DNA of 64,000 nucleotides, taken from NCBI RefSeq assembly GCF_024172165.1, contig NZ_JAMZEB010000002.1, positions 2,377,501-2,441,500 of the forward strand. Direction: 5' to 3'. The translations under genes were made by a program, and so were the position numbers. The DNA is from Nonomuraea thailandensis. GTDB taxonomy: Bacteria; Actinomycetota; Actinomycetes; Streptosporangiales; Streptosporangiaceae. Below, one piece after another: positions 15,964 to 24,736 of the stretch; the stretch's first letter is position 1; each line of letters opens with the position of its first letter. A model generated the notes under the pieces. The model ran no database searches. It worked only from the letters and a program-made list of their open reading frames with translations, and was not told the origin of the DNA.

Positions 15964-17535
15964 TCAGCGGCCGGGCAGGGTGACCGTGCGGCAGGCCAGG
16001 TGGAGGGCCAGGCGCTCGTCCCGGTGGCCGAGGTCCACGCCCAGCAGCCGCTCCACGCGGTCGATGCGGCCCGCCACGGTGTTGCGGTGCACCCCGAGCA
16101 CGGCGGCGGTCTCCGCGATCGACGACTCCGCGTCCAGGTAGGCCGACAGCGTACGGAGGAGGTCGCCCGGCTGGTCGCGCAGGGGCGCGAGCAGCGCGCG
16201 GGCGGCGGGCTCGAACGTGTCGGTCCTGGTCCACTCCAGCAGGAGCTGCGCCATGCCGAGCTGGTCCACCTGAAGGAAGAAGCCCGCCTCCGGGCGGGTC
16301 GCGGCGAGCCTGGCCGCGTCCGTGGCCTCCGCCACCGTGCCGGCCAGCCCCTCCGGCCAGGGGTGCGGGCGGCCGACCCCCATGTGGTCGGCGATCGAGC
16401 CGCGCAGCTTCCTGTGGGCGGCGCGCAGCCTGGCCGCCAGGGCGCGCACCCGCGCGGGCGTGGGCTCCTGGGCGAACGTGGTCCAGCCCGTCCATCCCTC
16501 GCCGTGCTCGACGACCACCGCCTCGACGCCCTCCGCGCGCAGGACGCGGGAGATCTCCGCCGTCCACGGCACCAGATCCAGCGCGGGGACGGCGCCGATG
16601 CGCAGGCCGACGTGCCAGCCGCCGAGCTGCCATCCCGCGTCGGCCACCCGCCTGCGCAACTGGGCCGAGGGCTCGGCGTCCAGCCGCAGCAGGTCGCCCA
16701 GCAGCGCGGTACGGGCCCGCGCGTCGCGCTCCAGCTCCACGCGGTGCACCAGCAGCCAGCGCTGCACCGCGGCGGCGGCCACGGCCAGGGCGGGCGGCAC
16801 GATCTCGGCCCGCGCCGCCGCCGTGCCCCGCAGCTCGGCCACCAGCCAGAGCCCCGGCCGCGCCGGGTGCGGCAGCAGCGCCGGATGGGCCAACAGCAGC
16901 CCGTCGGCCAGCGCCGCCCGCTGCGGGACGAACTCGTCCACGCGCACGGCTCCGGGCTCGGCGATCTCCCCGGCCAGCGGCGCCCCGCGGTCGTCGAGCA
17001 GCGCCACCGGCACCCCGAGCAGGTCGGCCAGCTCGCGCACCACGTCCTCGGGGGAGCGGGTGCGGTTGTCGAAGGCGCGGTGCGCGGCCAGCACGAGCCG
17101 GGCGCGGTCGATCTCCGGCTCGGCCAGCAGCAGCCGGGCCGCGACGACCAGGTCCAGGGGGTCGCCGCCCACGGCGCCGAGCAGCGGCAGCCCGAGCCGG
17201 TCGGCCAGCAGCGACGTCGCCCGCGACACCTCCGCGCCCGCCGTGGCCCCGCTGCTCGCCGCGCCGCCCGCGCCCGTCGCGGGGCCGCAGGGGACGAGCA
17301 CGCCCGCGCCGCCTGCGTCCACCACCCGGCGCAGCAGCGCGTCCACGCGCCAGTCGGCGGGCCGCGGCGGGACCGTGACGATGATCAGCTCGTCGGCCCC
17401 CGCCTCGTGACCGGCTGCCGGGTCGGCGACGGCCCGGACGGCGCGTACCGGCGCGTCGAGCCCGGCCGCCCCGGCGAGCACCCGCACCTGACCGCTCCAC
17501 TCGGGCAGCGCCAGCAGCCTGCGCACGCTGGTCAT
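15964..17535 (-). CDS. PucR-family transcriptional regulator
   Basis: A 523-residue PucR-type activator. The N-terminal sensing domain includes GADELIIVTVPPRPADWRVD (residues about 44-63); a degenerate GGDEF-like middle region spans roughly 290-420; the C-terminal HTH_30 domain holds SSIAETAAVLGVHRNTVAGR near 465-484. ATG 17535 has a perfect GGAGGT site. It follows a DUF917 gene by 31 bp and is probably in its operon. PucR proteins regulate purine, hydantoin and related heterocycle catabolism, so it is a candidate regulator of the DUF917/HyuA/NCS1 cluster at 24715-29790. Confidence 0.87.
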   Translation of the reverse strand: MTSVRRLLALPEWSGQVRVLAGAAGLDAPVRAVRAVADPAAGHEAGADELIIVTVPPRPADWRVDALLRRVVDAGGAGVLVPCGPATGAGGAASSGATAGAEVSRATSLLADRLGLPLLGAVGGDPLDLVVAARLLLAEPEIDRARLVLAAHRAFDNRTRSPEDVVRELADLLGVPVALLDDRGAPLAGEIAEPGAVRVDEFVPQRAALADGLLLAHPALLPHPARPGLWLVAELRGTAAARAEIVPPALAVAAAAVQRWLLVHRVELERDARARTALLGDLLRLDAEPSAQLRRRVADAGWQLGGWHVGLRIGAVPALDLVPWTAEISRVLRAEGVEAVVVEHGEGWTGWTTFAQEPTPARVRALAARLRAAHRKLRGSIADHMGVGRPHPWPEGLAGTVAEATDAARLAATRPEAGFFLQVDQLGMAQLLLEWTRTDTFEPAARALLAPLRDQPGDLLRTLSAYLDAESSIAETAAVLGVHRNTVAGRIDRVERLLGVDLGHRDERLALHLACRTVTLPGR

Positions 17536-17566
17536 CGGCCCACCTCCAGACGTCCCCGCGAGCCGA

Positions 17567-18712
17567 TCACGCCCCCGCCCCCAGCCCCGCACCGCCGCCA
17601 GGCCGGGCGCCCGCACCGGCGGACTGCCCGTCCCGCTCCAGCAGCACGGGGTCGGAGTCCAGCCCGTAGGCGCGCGGCGCGAGGACGGCGATCCTGCCTG
17701 GATCGGTCCAGAACGCCGAGATCGCCACCTGCAGCACCATGACCTCCATACCCACCCGTACCAGATCCCCCGCGATCGGCACCGCGGTCCGCCGGTCCAG
17801 CACCGCGATCACGTCAGGCGTGGACGCCACGACGAGCCCGTCACGCAGCGCGAGCAGGTACTCGTTCTCCATCTCCACCCGCAGCAGCTCCCCCGACGCG
17901 TGCCCGGCCAGGGTGACGCTGCCGCGCGCGAACCCCGGCCGCCCGTGCACCTCCGGGCCCGGCCGCCGGGTGACCTCCACCACGCGCCCCACGGACAGCA
18001 CCCGCCCTCCGGTGGCGTCGGCCAGCCGGCCGGGGTCGGGTGACTCTCCGAGGGCGAGGATCCGCCGCCCCAGCCGTACCGCGCCGGACACGGAGCCGGT
18101 CACGCAGCAGGCGGCCAGCTCGCGCGCCGGGACGGGCGCGAGGGCGAGCGCCGCCCAGCCGCCCGCGGCGGGCAGGAAGGTGCGGGCGGTGCGCTCCAGG
18201 TCGGCGGGCGCGCCGGTGCTCTGCACGAGCACCTGACCGCTCGGCTCGGCCAGCGCGGCCGGGGTGAGCGGGCGGCCGGCGGCGGCCAGGGAGAGCTGGT
18301 CCAGCCGCGGCAGCCCGCGCCCCGACAGGTCGGCGTCCACCGCGCCCAGGCCGAGGTCGCAGGCGGCCACCAGTGGCAGGACGCCGTTCAGCCCGCCGAT
18401 CTCGATGGAGATCAGCGCGTCGGCGCGCTCGCCCGTCCAGCGCTGGATGGCCGCCACGGCGGCGGCGACCTCGTGCCCGCCGGGCAGCTTCTCGGCGAAG
18501 ACGGCGGTCGCGCCGACCACGCCCACCGGCACGACCCGCGCCTCGGGCGGCAGGGCGTCGAGCGGGCGCACGGCGACGTCCAGGCCGTCGGCCAGCCGCC
18601 TGCGCAGCAGCGTGGCCGCGGTGCGGCTGTCGCCGCCGCCTCCGGAGCCGAGCACGGCCACGCCCCGCTCCAGCGCGTCCACGTCCGGCCACTCGATGCG
18701 CAGCATGCCCAC
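17567..18712 (-). CDS. DUF917-family protein (S-methyl-thiohydantoin desulfurase-like), copy 1
   Basis: A 381-residue DUF917 (PF06032) protein, the most divergent of three in this window. The N-terminal GVAVLGSGGGGDSRTAATLL and GAVDADLSGRGLPRL segments match the two paralogues at 24715 and 25830, and METEYLLAL-type wording near residue 285 reads MENEYLLALRDG. Start may be GTG 18712 or ATG 18706; neither has a clear ribosome site. Some members are annotated as thiohydantoin desulfurases, others accompany hydantoinases. Compared with its paralogues the GGINS-type motif is altered to GGLNGVLPLVA. Next gene downstream is the PucR regulator. Confidence 0.8.
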   Translation of the reverse strand: MGMLRIEWPDVDALERGVAVLGSGGGGDSRTAATLLRRRLADGLDVAVRPLDALPPEARVVPVGVVGATAVFAEKLPGGHEVAAAVAAIQRWTGERADALISIEIGGLNGVLPLVAACDLGLGAVDADLSGRGLPRLDQLSLAAAGRPLTPAALAEPSGQVLVQSTGAPADLERTARTFLPAAGGWAALALAPVPARELAACCVTGSVSGAVRLGRRILALGESPDPGRLADATGGRVLSVGRVVEVTRRPGPEVHGRPGFARGSVTLAGHASGELLRVEMENEYLLALRDGLVVASTPDVIAVLDRRTAVPIAGDLVRVGMEVMVLQVAISAFWTDPGRIAVLAPRAYGLDSDPVLLERDGQSAGAGARPGGGAGLGAGA

Positions 18713-18788
18713 AGCTTGCCGTACGCGGCGCGTACCAGGGACAAGCCTCAGGGGGCCCGCGCATCACGGCGCGCCGACCGGGGTGTTC

Positions 18789-18986
18789 ATGGAAGAGATG
18801 GCGGCCGGCGCGACCTGCCACGCCGTGCTGGTCAGGGAGCGGGTCTTCGCCGCCCGGGCACCCGCGGCGCAGCCCCGCTGGAGGAAGGCCGGACGGATCG
18901 CGGGGCCGATCCTCCTGGCCCCCGTGGCGGCGGCCGCCTGCGCCTGGCCGGAGAGCGCCGTCGCCCGCGCGGCCACCGGTTTGTGA
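18789..18986 (+). CDS. Possible small hypothetical protein (65 aa)
   Basis: An open frame of 65 codons in the 403-bp gap between the divergent DUF917 and cvnA genes. It holds one moderately hydrophobic stretch (GPILLAPVAAAACAW) after a basic region. There is no clear ribosome site before ATG 18789 and no recognisable family, so it may be noncoding leader. The rest of the gap (18987-19115) should hold the cvnA promoter; nothing firm was recognised beyond the GAGGAGAG ribosome site. Confidence 0.2.
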   Translation: MEEMAAGATCHAVLVRERVFAARAPAAQPRWRKAGRIAGPILLAPVAAAACAWPESAVARAATGL

Positions 18987-19115
18987 CGGTGGATCTCGGT
19001 CAGGAAAGAGGGACTTTCCGGTTCAACTGCCGTATGGCTACGATCGGGCACCGATCGCCTGTATGGCGATCTTCTGTCCTGGGCTTCACCGATCGGCGAG
19101 GAGAGTGTCCTGCAC

Positions 19116-21503
19116 GTGGCTGAATGGAGCAGGGGCAGGCGACAGCCAACGGGAACCCTGAACGGCACGGGCGAGCGGGCGGGCGTGCGCCGGCTGCGCC
19201 TGCGTACGGTGCTGCTCGTCGTGGTGATCGTCCCGACCGTGACGTTCACCCCGCTGCTGGCGTCGGGCATGTCGCAGCTCTTCGGGCAGTGGCAGACGGA
19301 GCAGGTCCAGATGGACCTGGCCACCACGACGGTCGGCAGGCCGGCGACCGAGCTGTTCTTCGCGCTGGACCAGGAGCGCAGGCTCACCGCGCAGGTGCAG
19401 GCCGCCCGCGGCGGCGGCGCGCGTGACAGGCTCACCGAGCAGCGGGCCGCGACCGACCGGGCCGTGCGTGCCTTCCGCCCCCTCACGACGCTGAACCCCG
19501 CCGACGCGCAGGAGGGGCTCGCCGAAGCCCTGACCAGGACCGGACGCGAGCTCGGCCTCCTCGACCAGCAGCGCCGGGCGGTGGACTCGGGCTGGTCCAG
19601 CGGCCGGCAGGCGTTCGAGTACTACAGCGGCGTCATCGAGTCGGGCCTCGGCGTGGTGGCCGCCCTCAGCAACACCGGCGAGGGCCAGGTGAACACCACG
19701 GCGCAGCCCCTGGTCGATCTGCTCTGGATCGTCGACATGGTCGGCCGCGAGGACGCCGTCCTGGCCCGCGGCTGGCCGGCCGGGAAGCTGACGAGGAGCG
19801 AGTACAACATCGTCACCGAGGCCGCCGGCACCAGGAACCACCTCATGCACGCCCGGGTGGTGCCCGTTCTGACGGGCGAGGAGACCCGGTACGCGACGAT
19901 GACCGACGGCCAGGCCTGGCGGACCATGACCGCCGTGGAAGGGCGGCTGTCGCTCGCCGACGGCGACCAGGTGCGGCTGCGCGACGACAGCAGCGAGTGG
20001 CGCTCCTCGGCGGAGACGGTCACCGGGCAGCTGCGCGAGCTGGTCGGCCTGCGCTTCGCGCATCTCGGCAGCGTCGGCTACGGCCACGCCGACATGATCT
20101 TCACGGTCTTCGTCAGCATCTCCACCGTGGGCCTGCTCGCCCTGGGCCTGGTGGTCTTCACGAGCTGGCGGCTGACGTCCGTTCTCCGGCGGCGCATCCT
20201 GCACCTGCGCCACGACGCCCAGGAGCTCCAGGAGCGGCTGCCCGACGTGGTCGCCCGCCTGGAGCGCGGCGAGGACGTCGACGCGGACGCCGAAGTACGC
20301 ATGATCGAGCCCACCGGCGACGAGCTCGGCGAGCTCGGGCAGGCGCTCAACCTGGCCCGCCGCAGCGCCGTGCGCACCGCGGTGCGGCAGGCCGAACAGC
20401 ACCGCGGCTTCCAGCGCATGCTCCAGCGCATCGCCCGCCGCACCCAGATCCTCATCGGCCTGCAGCTCAAGAAGCTGGACGAGCTCGAACGCAAGCACGA
20501 GGACCCCGAGGTGCTGGAGGGACTGTTCGACCTGGACCACCTGACGGCCCGGCTGCGCCGCTACGAGGAGAACCTGGTGATCCTCGGCGGCGGCCAGCCG
20601 CAGCGCCGCTGGCGCAGGCCGGTGCGCCTGCTCGACGTGCTGCGGGCCGCGCAGAGCGAGGTCCAGGACTACCGCCGGATCTCGATCGACGTCGAGGGCG
20701 AGCCCTGGATCGCCGAGCGCGCGGTGGGCCCGCTGATCCACGTCCTGGCGGAGCTGATGGAGAACGCCACCACCTTCTCCAAGCCGCTGACCCCCGTCGA
20801 GGTGCGGGCCGCGCCCGTCAGCAGGGGCGTCGCCGTGGAGATCGAGGACCGCGGCCTGGGCATGGAGCCCGAGCAGTACGACGCCGTCAACGCCCTGCTG
20901 CAGGCGCCGCCGCAGCTCGACATGATGACGCACGCCGACGACGTGCGCCTGGGCCTGTACGTGGTGGCCCGGCTGGCCGCGAGCCTGGGCCTGCAGGTGG
21001 AGCTGCGCTCGTCGGCCTTCGGCGGCACCCGGGTCATCGTGCTCCTCTCGGAGACGCTGGTGGTGGACCGCCCGCGTACGGAGCCGGTCCCCGAGGAGCC
21101 GGCCCCCGCGGACGCGGTCACGCGGCCCCCGTCCCCGCTGGAGCGGAACGCGGCGCTCCCGACCAGGGCCAGGGGCCGCGCGATGGCCTCCGTCACGGCC
21201 GCCCCCGGCTCGCCGGAGGCGCCCGTCACAGCCGCCCCTGGCGCGCCGGAGGCGTCCGGCCCCCGGCCGCTCCCTCAGCGCGTACGCCAGGCGAGCCTGG
21301 CCGAAGAACTCCGGGTCCCGGCGGACGCCGATGACGGCGGCGGCCAGGAGAGCTGGACCGCACCCGAGCAACCCGGCCGATCCGGCGCCATGATCGGCGC
21401 CTTCCAACGGCAGTCCAGAAAGCGCCGCACCGGCGAGGACGTCTCCCAGACCCCGCCGGGCGGATCCCCCGAACCCACCTCCCCGACGACGGAAGATCGA
21501 TGA
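19116..21503 (+). CDS. cvnA: Conservon sensor kinase-like protein CvnA
   Basis: A 795-residue membrane histidine-kinase-like protein. TM1 near residues 30-50, an extracytoplasmic nitrate/sulfonate-sensor-like region (about 50-325), TM2 near 330-352, HAMP-like linker, a coiled region, then a HATPase_c domain with N-box VLAELMENATTFSKP near 548 and G-boxes (EDRGLGM, DDVRLGLYVV). No canonical phospho-His box is evident, as usual for CvnA. The C-terminal 120 residues are Pro/Ala-rich and contain an 11-residue tandem repeat. First gene of a four-gene overlapping operon (cvnABCD) that works as a membrane heterocomplex resembling a G-protein-coupled system. GAGGAGAG precedes GTG 19116. Confidence 0.92.
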   Translation: MAEWSRGRRQPTGTLNGTGERAGVRRLRLRTVLLVVVIVPTVTFTPLLASGMSQLFGQWQTEQVQMDLATTTVGRPATELFFALDQERRLTAQVQAARGGGARDRLTEQRAATDRAVRAFRPLTTLNPADAQEGLAEALTRTGRELGLLDQQRRAVDSGWSSGRQAFEYYSGVIESGLGVVAALSNTGEGQVNTTAQPLVDLLWIVDMVGREDAVLARGWPAGKLTRSEYNIVTEAAGTRNHLMHARVVPVLTGEETRYATMTDGQAWRTMTAVEGRLSLADGDQVRLRDDSSEWRSSAETVTGQLRELVGLRFAHLGSVGYGHADMIFTVFVSISTVGLLALGLVVFTSWRLTSVLRRRILHLRHDAQELQERLPDVVARLERGEDVDADAEVRMIEPTGDELGELGQALNLARRSAVRTAVRQAEQHRGFQRMLQRIARRTQILIGLQLKKLDELERKHEDPEVLEGLFDLDHLTARLRRYEENLVILGGGQPQRRWRRPVRLLDVLRAAQSEVQDYRRISIDVEGEPWIAERAVGPLIHVLAELMENATTFSKPLTPVEVRAAPVSRGVAVEIEDRGLGMEPEQYDAVNALLQAPPQLDMMTHADDVRLGLYVVARLAASLGLQVELRSSAFGGTRVIVLLSETLVVDRPRTEPVPEEPAPADAVTRPPSPLERNAALPTRARGRAMASVTAAPGSPEAPVTAAPGAPEASGPRPLPQRVRQASLAEELRVPADADDGGGQESWTAPEQPGRSGAMIGAFQRQSRKRRTGEDVSQTPPGGSPEPTSPTTEDR
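21192..21257 (+). repeat. 33-bp tandem duplication in the cvnA tail
   Basis: Two 33-bp units starting at 21192 and 21225 encode VTAAPGSPEAP and VTAAPGAPEAS. In frame, within the disordered C-terminal tail. Confidence 0.85.
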
Positions 21504-21934
21504 TGACGCAGCGCACCACCGCCACCGACACGGACCTGGACTGGCTGCTGGACGGCCTGGTCGATCAAGTCGCGGGCACCCGGCACGCCATCGTGCTGTC
21601 CGACGACGGCCTGGTGATCAGCCGGTCGCGGACCATCAAACGCGCGGACGCCGAACGGCTGGCCGCGATCGCCACCGGCCAGCAGAGCCTGGCCCGCGGC
21701 GCCGGACAGCTCTTCGGCGGCGGGCAGGTCCACCAGGTCATCATCGAGATGGCCGACCTGTGGCTGTTCATCACCGCCGCCGGCCGGGGCACCCACCTGG
21801 CCGTGGTCGCCTCCCAGGAGGTCGACGCCGAGCTCATGAGCGTGGCCATGCACACCCTGATCCAGCAGGTCGGCAAGAAGCTGGGCACCGACGCGCGCAC
21901 CCCGCAGGGCCACGATGTCTGGGGACACGGATGA
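21500..21934 (+). CDS. cvnB: Conservon Roadblock/LC7 protein CvnB
   Basis: A 144-residue Roadblock/LC7-domain protein: DLDWLLDGLVDQVAGTRHAI then VLSDDGLVISRSR, and a central LAAIATGQQSLARGAG helix. In conservons CvnB is a scaffold or GTPase-activating partner for the Ras-like CvnD. Start ATG 21500 overlaps cvnA by 4 nt; its stop overlaps cvnC by 4 nt, so equal coupled synthesis is expected. Confidence 0.93.
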   Translation: MMTQRTTATDTDLDWLLDGLVDQVAGTRHAIVLSDDGLVISRSRTIKRADAERLAAIATGQQSLARGAGQLFGGGQVHQVIIEMADLWLFITAAGRGTHLAVVASQEVDAELMSVAMHTLIQQVGKKLGTDARTPQGHDVWGHG

Positions 21935-22329
21935 AACACTGGACGGAGGGGTTCGCCGACGACGACGCCGACGAACCCCTTGTCCGTCCTTACACGATCA
22001 CCGGCGGGCGGACCGCCGCCGGGCGGGAGGACCTGGCGCTGATCACCGTGGTGGCGGCGCTGTCCGACGCTCTGGAGGAGACCGGGCGCGGCCAGCGGCG
22101 ATGGCAGCCGGAGCACCGCGCCATCCACGGGCTGTGCGGGCGCCCGCTGGCGGTGGCGGAGATCGCCGCGGCGGTGGACCTGCCGGTGTCGGTGACCAAG
22201 ATCCTCATCGGTGATCTGATCGAGTCGGGTCAGGTGCGGGCCCGGCCACCGCTGGCCTTCGCGCAGGCAGGCGGTTACCCGGACATGGCAATCCTTGAGG
22301 CGGTGAGGGATGGGTTACGCAAACTCTGA
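21931..22329 (+). CDS. cvnC: Conservon DUF742 protein CvnC
   Basis: A 132-residue DUF742 protein. It has the family core LVRPYTITGGRT near residue 17 and the winged-helix-like end LCGRPLAVAEIAAAVDLPVS through VKILIGDL. ATG 21931 overlaps cvnB (ATGA) and the end overlaps cvnD by 20 nt. A rare TTA leucine codon (22315-22317) sits six codons from the stop, inside the overlap with cvnD, which could tie the operon to the bldA tRNA. Confidence 0.92.
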   Translation: MKHWTEGFADDDADEPLVRPYTITGGRTAAGREDLALITVVAALSDALEETGRGQRRWQPEHRAIHGLCGRPLAVAEIAAAVDLPVSVTKILIGDLIESGQVRARPPLAFAQAGGYPDMAILEAVRDGLRKL

Positions 22330-22909
22330 CCAGGGGGACGATGCGCCCCTGGCGGTGAAGATCCTGATCGCCGGCGGGTTCGGCGTCGGGAAGACGACCA
22401 TGGTGGGCGCGGTGAGCGAGGTCGCCCCGCTGCGTACGGAGGAGTACCTGACCCACGTCAGCGTCGGCGTCGACGACCTGGACGGCGTGAGCGGCAAGTC
22501 CACCACCACCGTCGCGCTGGACTTCGGCCGCATCACCATCAACGACCACCTGGTGCTCTACCTGTTCGGCACGCCGGGGCAGGAGCGCTTCTGGTTCATG
22601 TGGAACGACCTCGTCAACGGCGCGCTGGGCGCGGTCGTCCTGGTCGACACCCGCCGGCTGGAGGTGAGCTTCGCCTCCATCGACTTCTTCGAGAGCCGCG
22701 GCATCCCCTTCGTCGTCGGCGTCAACTGCTTCCACGGGGTCAGGGACCGGTCGCAGGAGGAGATCCGCAAGGCGCTCGACCTGGACCCGCAGGTGCCCCT
22801 GGTCCTGTGTGACGCCCGTGACCGGAAGGAGGGGCGCGATGTGCTGCTGGCGCTCATCGACCATCTGATGGCCGCCAGGGCCCGCACCGCACCGCACCCC
22901 GTGCCGTGA
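22310..22909 (+). CDS. cvnD: Conservon Ras-like GTPase CvnD
   Basis: A 199-residue small GTP-binding protein (ATP_bind_1/MglA-like). P-loop GGFGVGKTT near residue 22, switch II FGTPGQERFWFMW near 86, and a NxxD-type position altered to VNCFHG near 138. CvnD is the GTPase of the conservon complex. It begins within cvnC and is followed after 13 bp by the convergent stop of a DUF1838 gene, with no hairpin between. Confidence 0.93.
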   Translation: MGYANSDQGDDAPLAVKILIAGGFGVGKTTMVGAVSEVAPLRTEEYLTHVSVGVDDLDGVSGKSTTTVALDFGRITINDHLVLYLFGTPGQERFWFMWNDLVNGALGAVVLVDTRRLEVSFASIDFFESRGIPFVVGVNCFHGVRDRSQEEIRKALDLDPQVPLVLCDARDRKEGRDVLLALIDHLMAARARTAPHPVP

Positions 22910-22922
22910 CCGGATCGGGTGC

Positions 22923-23903
22923 TCAGGCGCGGCCGTTGGCCGCGCACCACCCCGCCCAGGTGGTGACGCCCTTGCCGAGCTGCTTGTTGTAGAAGGACGT
23001 CCAGGAGTTCTCGCTCGCCCCCGGCGCGCTGGGGGCGGACTTGTACAGCGGGTAGCCCGTCTCGATCTCGGCCCGCAGCCACGGCTCGATCTGGCCGTAG
23101 GAGTCCAGGGACCAGCTCCGGGCGTGGTAGGTGAGCTGACCGCGCACGTCGGTCTCGGGCAGGCACATGAACGGCGCCCACGGGCTGGTCCGCGCCCAGC
23201 TGATCTTCGTCTCCATCGCGCCGGTGGGCACGCCGGACCGCGTGCGCTCCTCGACCTCGCGCTCGTCGACGGAGAAGTCGAACATCTCCTGGGCGGCGTA
23301 CACGCCGCCGGTCAGGCCGAAGCTCTCGCCGAGCGTGGTGGCGAAGTTCGTGCGGACGGGGATGTCGCTGGTCCACACCGTCTCGTCGTGCAGTTGCTGC
23401 AGCGGCGGGCCGGCGTAGGCGGAGGTGATCGTGAACGGGCCGAAGTTCACCGTGTCGTTGTTGATGGGGATGACCGGGTACGTCCTGCCGTCGATCGGGT
23501 TCTTCCACTCCCGCAGGACCCGTCGCGGATCCGCCGGGTCGGTGTAGAAGACGATCTCGCGGGAGAGCTGGTAGAGCTGGTTGGTGTCGGGGGCCCGGTA
23601 CAGCCGCCGGATGTTGTACCCCTCGATGTTGAACAGCTTCTGGCCGTGCCGCATGGCCGGGTCCAGGCTGTTGCCCTCGATGTTGGCGTACACCGATCCG
23701 GAGATCCGGAAGACCATGTCCTTGCCGTCCGGACGCCCGAACGTCTGTAACGACAGCTTCGCGCCCGGGTCGGTGACGGTCGCGTAGACCGGTCCGGGAT
23801 GGGTGGGCGCGGGGGTTCCGTCCTGCGCGGAAGCACCCGTGACGCTGGTGCTGAGAAGTATGGCGATCGGGGCGAGCAGCCCCGCGATGCCTTTTCTGAT
23901 CAC
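22923..23903 (-). CDS. Secreted DUF1838-family protein
   Basis: A 326-residue exported protein. GTG 23903, preceded by AAAGG, gives a clean Sec signal (IRKGIAGLLAPIAILLS, cleavage after ASA); an upstream ATG at 23942 would add 13 residues without merit. The mature domain has the DUF1838 look: GKDMVFRISGSVYANIEG, LFNIEGYNIRRL, many aromatic residues and a WCAANGRA end. Function unknown; such proteins are often neighbours of oxidoreductases. It is divergent from an HD hydrolase across two palindromes (24005-24048), and convergent to cvnD. Confidence 0.78.
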   Translation of the reverse strand: MIRKGIAGLLAPIAILLSTSVTGASAQDGTPAPTHPGPVYATVTDPGAKLSLQTFGRPDGKDMVFRISGSVYANIEGNSLDPAMRHGQKLFNIEGYNIRRLYRAPDTNQLYQLSREIVFYTDPADPRRVLREWKNPIDGRTYPVIPINNDTVNFGPFTITSAYAGPPLQQLHDETVWTSDIPVRTNFATTLGESFGLTGGVYAAQEMFDFSVDEREVEERTRSGVPTGAMETKISWARTSPWAPFMCLPETDVRGQLTYHARSWSLDSYGQIEPWLRAEIETGYPLYKSAPSAPGASENSWTSFYNKQLGKGVTTWAGWCAANGRA

Positions 23904-24004
23904 TTTCGGCCTTTCAATCGAACAGCGCCATATTGTGATCATGCGGCGAGACGCGTTGTCCAGCCCCGTCCGGAGCCGTGCCGCGCCATCGCCGGATCCC
24001 CACT

Positions 24005-24048
24005 TTCAGGCTGCCTGAAGCATGGACTAGGCTTCAGGCAGCCTGAAG
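24005..24048. promoter_or_regulatory. Pair of TTCAGGC-N-GCCTGAA palindromes (repressor operator)
   Basis: TTCAGGCTGCCTGAA (24005-24019) and CTTCAGGCAGCCTGAAG (24032-24048) are near-perfect palindromes whose centres lie 28 bp apart; as a whole they form a larger dyad, each being the reverse complement of the other. They end 19 bp before the HD-domain start. This is a typical two-dimer repressor site (TetR or similar), but the cognate regulator is not adjacent. Confidence 0.7.
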
Positions 24049-24067
24049 GTTCGCGAAAGGAACTCCG

Positions 24068-24736
24068 GTGGAACACGACTCCCTGCCCTTCCCCCGCACC
24101 GACCTCGCCACGGCCGCGATGCGGCACGCCAGGGACATCGAGGATCCGGCCATCTTCAACCACAGCATGCGCACCTACCTGTTCGGCCGCTTCATCGGCG
24201 AGCAGCAGGGGCAGCACCCCGGCCTCGACTACGACGACGAGCTGCTGTTCCTCGGCTGCGTGCTGCACGACGCGGGGCTGGGCGAGACGGCGCTGGGCGA
24301 CAGCGAGCAGCCGTTCGACATCGACGGCGCCGACCACGCCGTCACCTTCCTCACCGGCCTCGGGGTGCCGCCCGAGCGCCTGGAGGTCGTCTGGGACGCC
24401 ATCGCCCTGCACCTGCACCCCGACATCGCCCTGCGCAAGCGGCCGGAGATCGCGCTCGTCTCGGCGGGCGCCGGCTTCGACCTCGGCCCCCAGGGGCCCT
24501 ACACCCTCCCGGCCGGTTACGCCGACCGCGTCCACGCGGCACTTCCCCGCCTGCGCGGCTCAGCCGCCCTGTACGACGCGATCGTCGCCCAGGGCCTGGC
24601 CAAGCCCCACAAGGCTCCGCCGTTCACCCTGACCGGCGAGCTGCTGCGCCAGCACACCGGCCAGAGCTGGCCCACCTGGCAGGAGCTGATGACCCAGCAG
24701 CCGAGCTGGAACGACTACGGCTCCCCGGCTGCCTGA
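24068..24736 (+). CDS. HD-domain hydrolase, cyanamide-hydratase-like
   Basis: A 222-residue HD-superfamily metal hydrolase. Metal ligands are visible: first His in FNHSMRTYLFG (about residue 34), the HD pair in CVLHDAGLG (near 69-70) and Asp/His in DGADHAVTFL and ALHLHPDIAL. The SMRTYLFG helix and overall length fit the cyanamide hydratase/Ddi2-like branch. A DUF917 gene on the other strand overlaps its 3' end by 22 nt. Expression should be held by the unusual double palindrome at its promoter. Substrate unknown; a role with the neighbouring heterocycle genes is only a guess. Confidence 0.78.
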   Translation: MEHDSLPFPRTDLATAAMRHARDIEDPAIFNHSMRTYLFGRFIGEQQGQHPGLDYDDELLFLGCVLHDAGLGETALGDSEQPFDIDGADHAVTFLTGLGVPPERLEVVWDAIALHLHPDIALRKRPEIALVSAGAGFDLGPQGPYTLPAGYADRVHAALPRLRGSAALYDAIVAQGLAKPHKAPPFTLTGELLRQHTGQSWPTWQELMTQQPSWNDYGSPAA

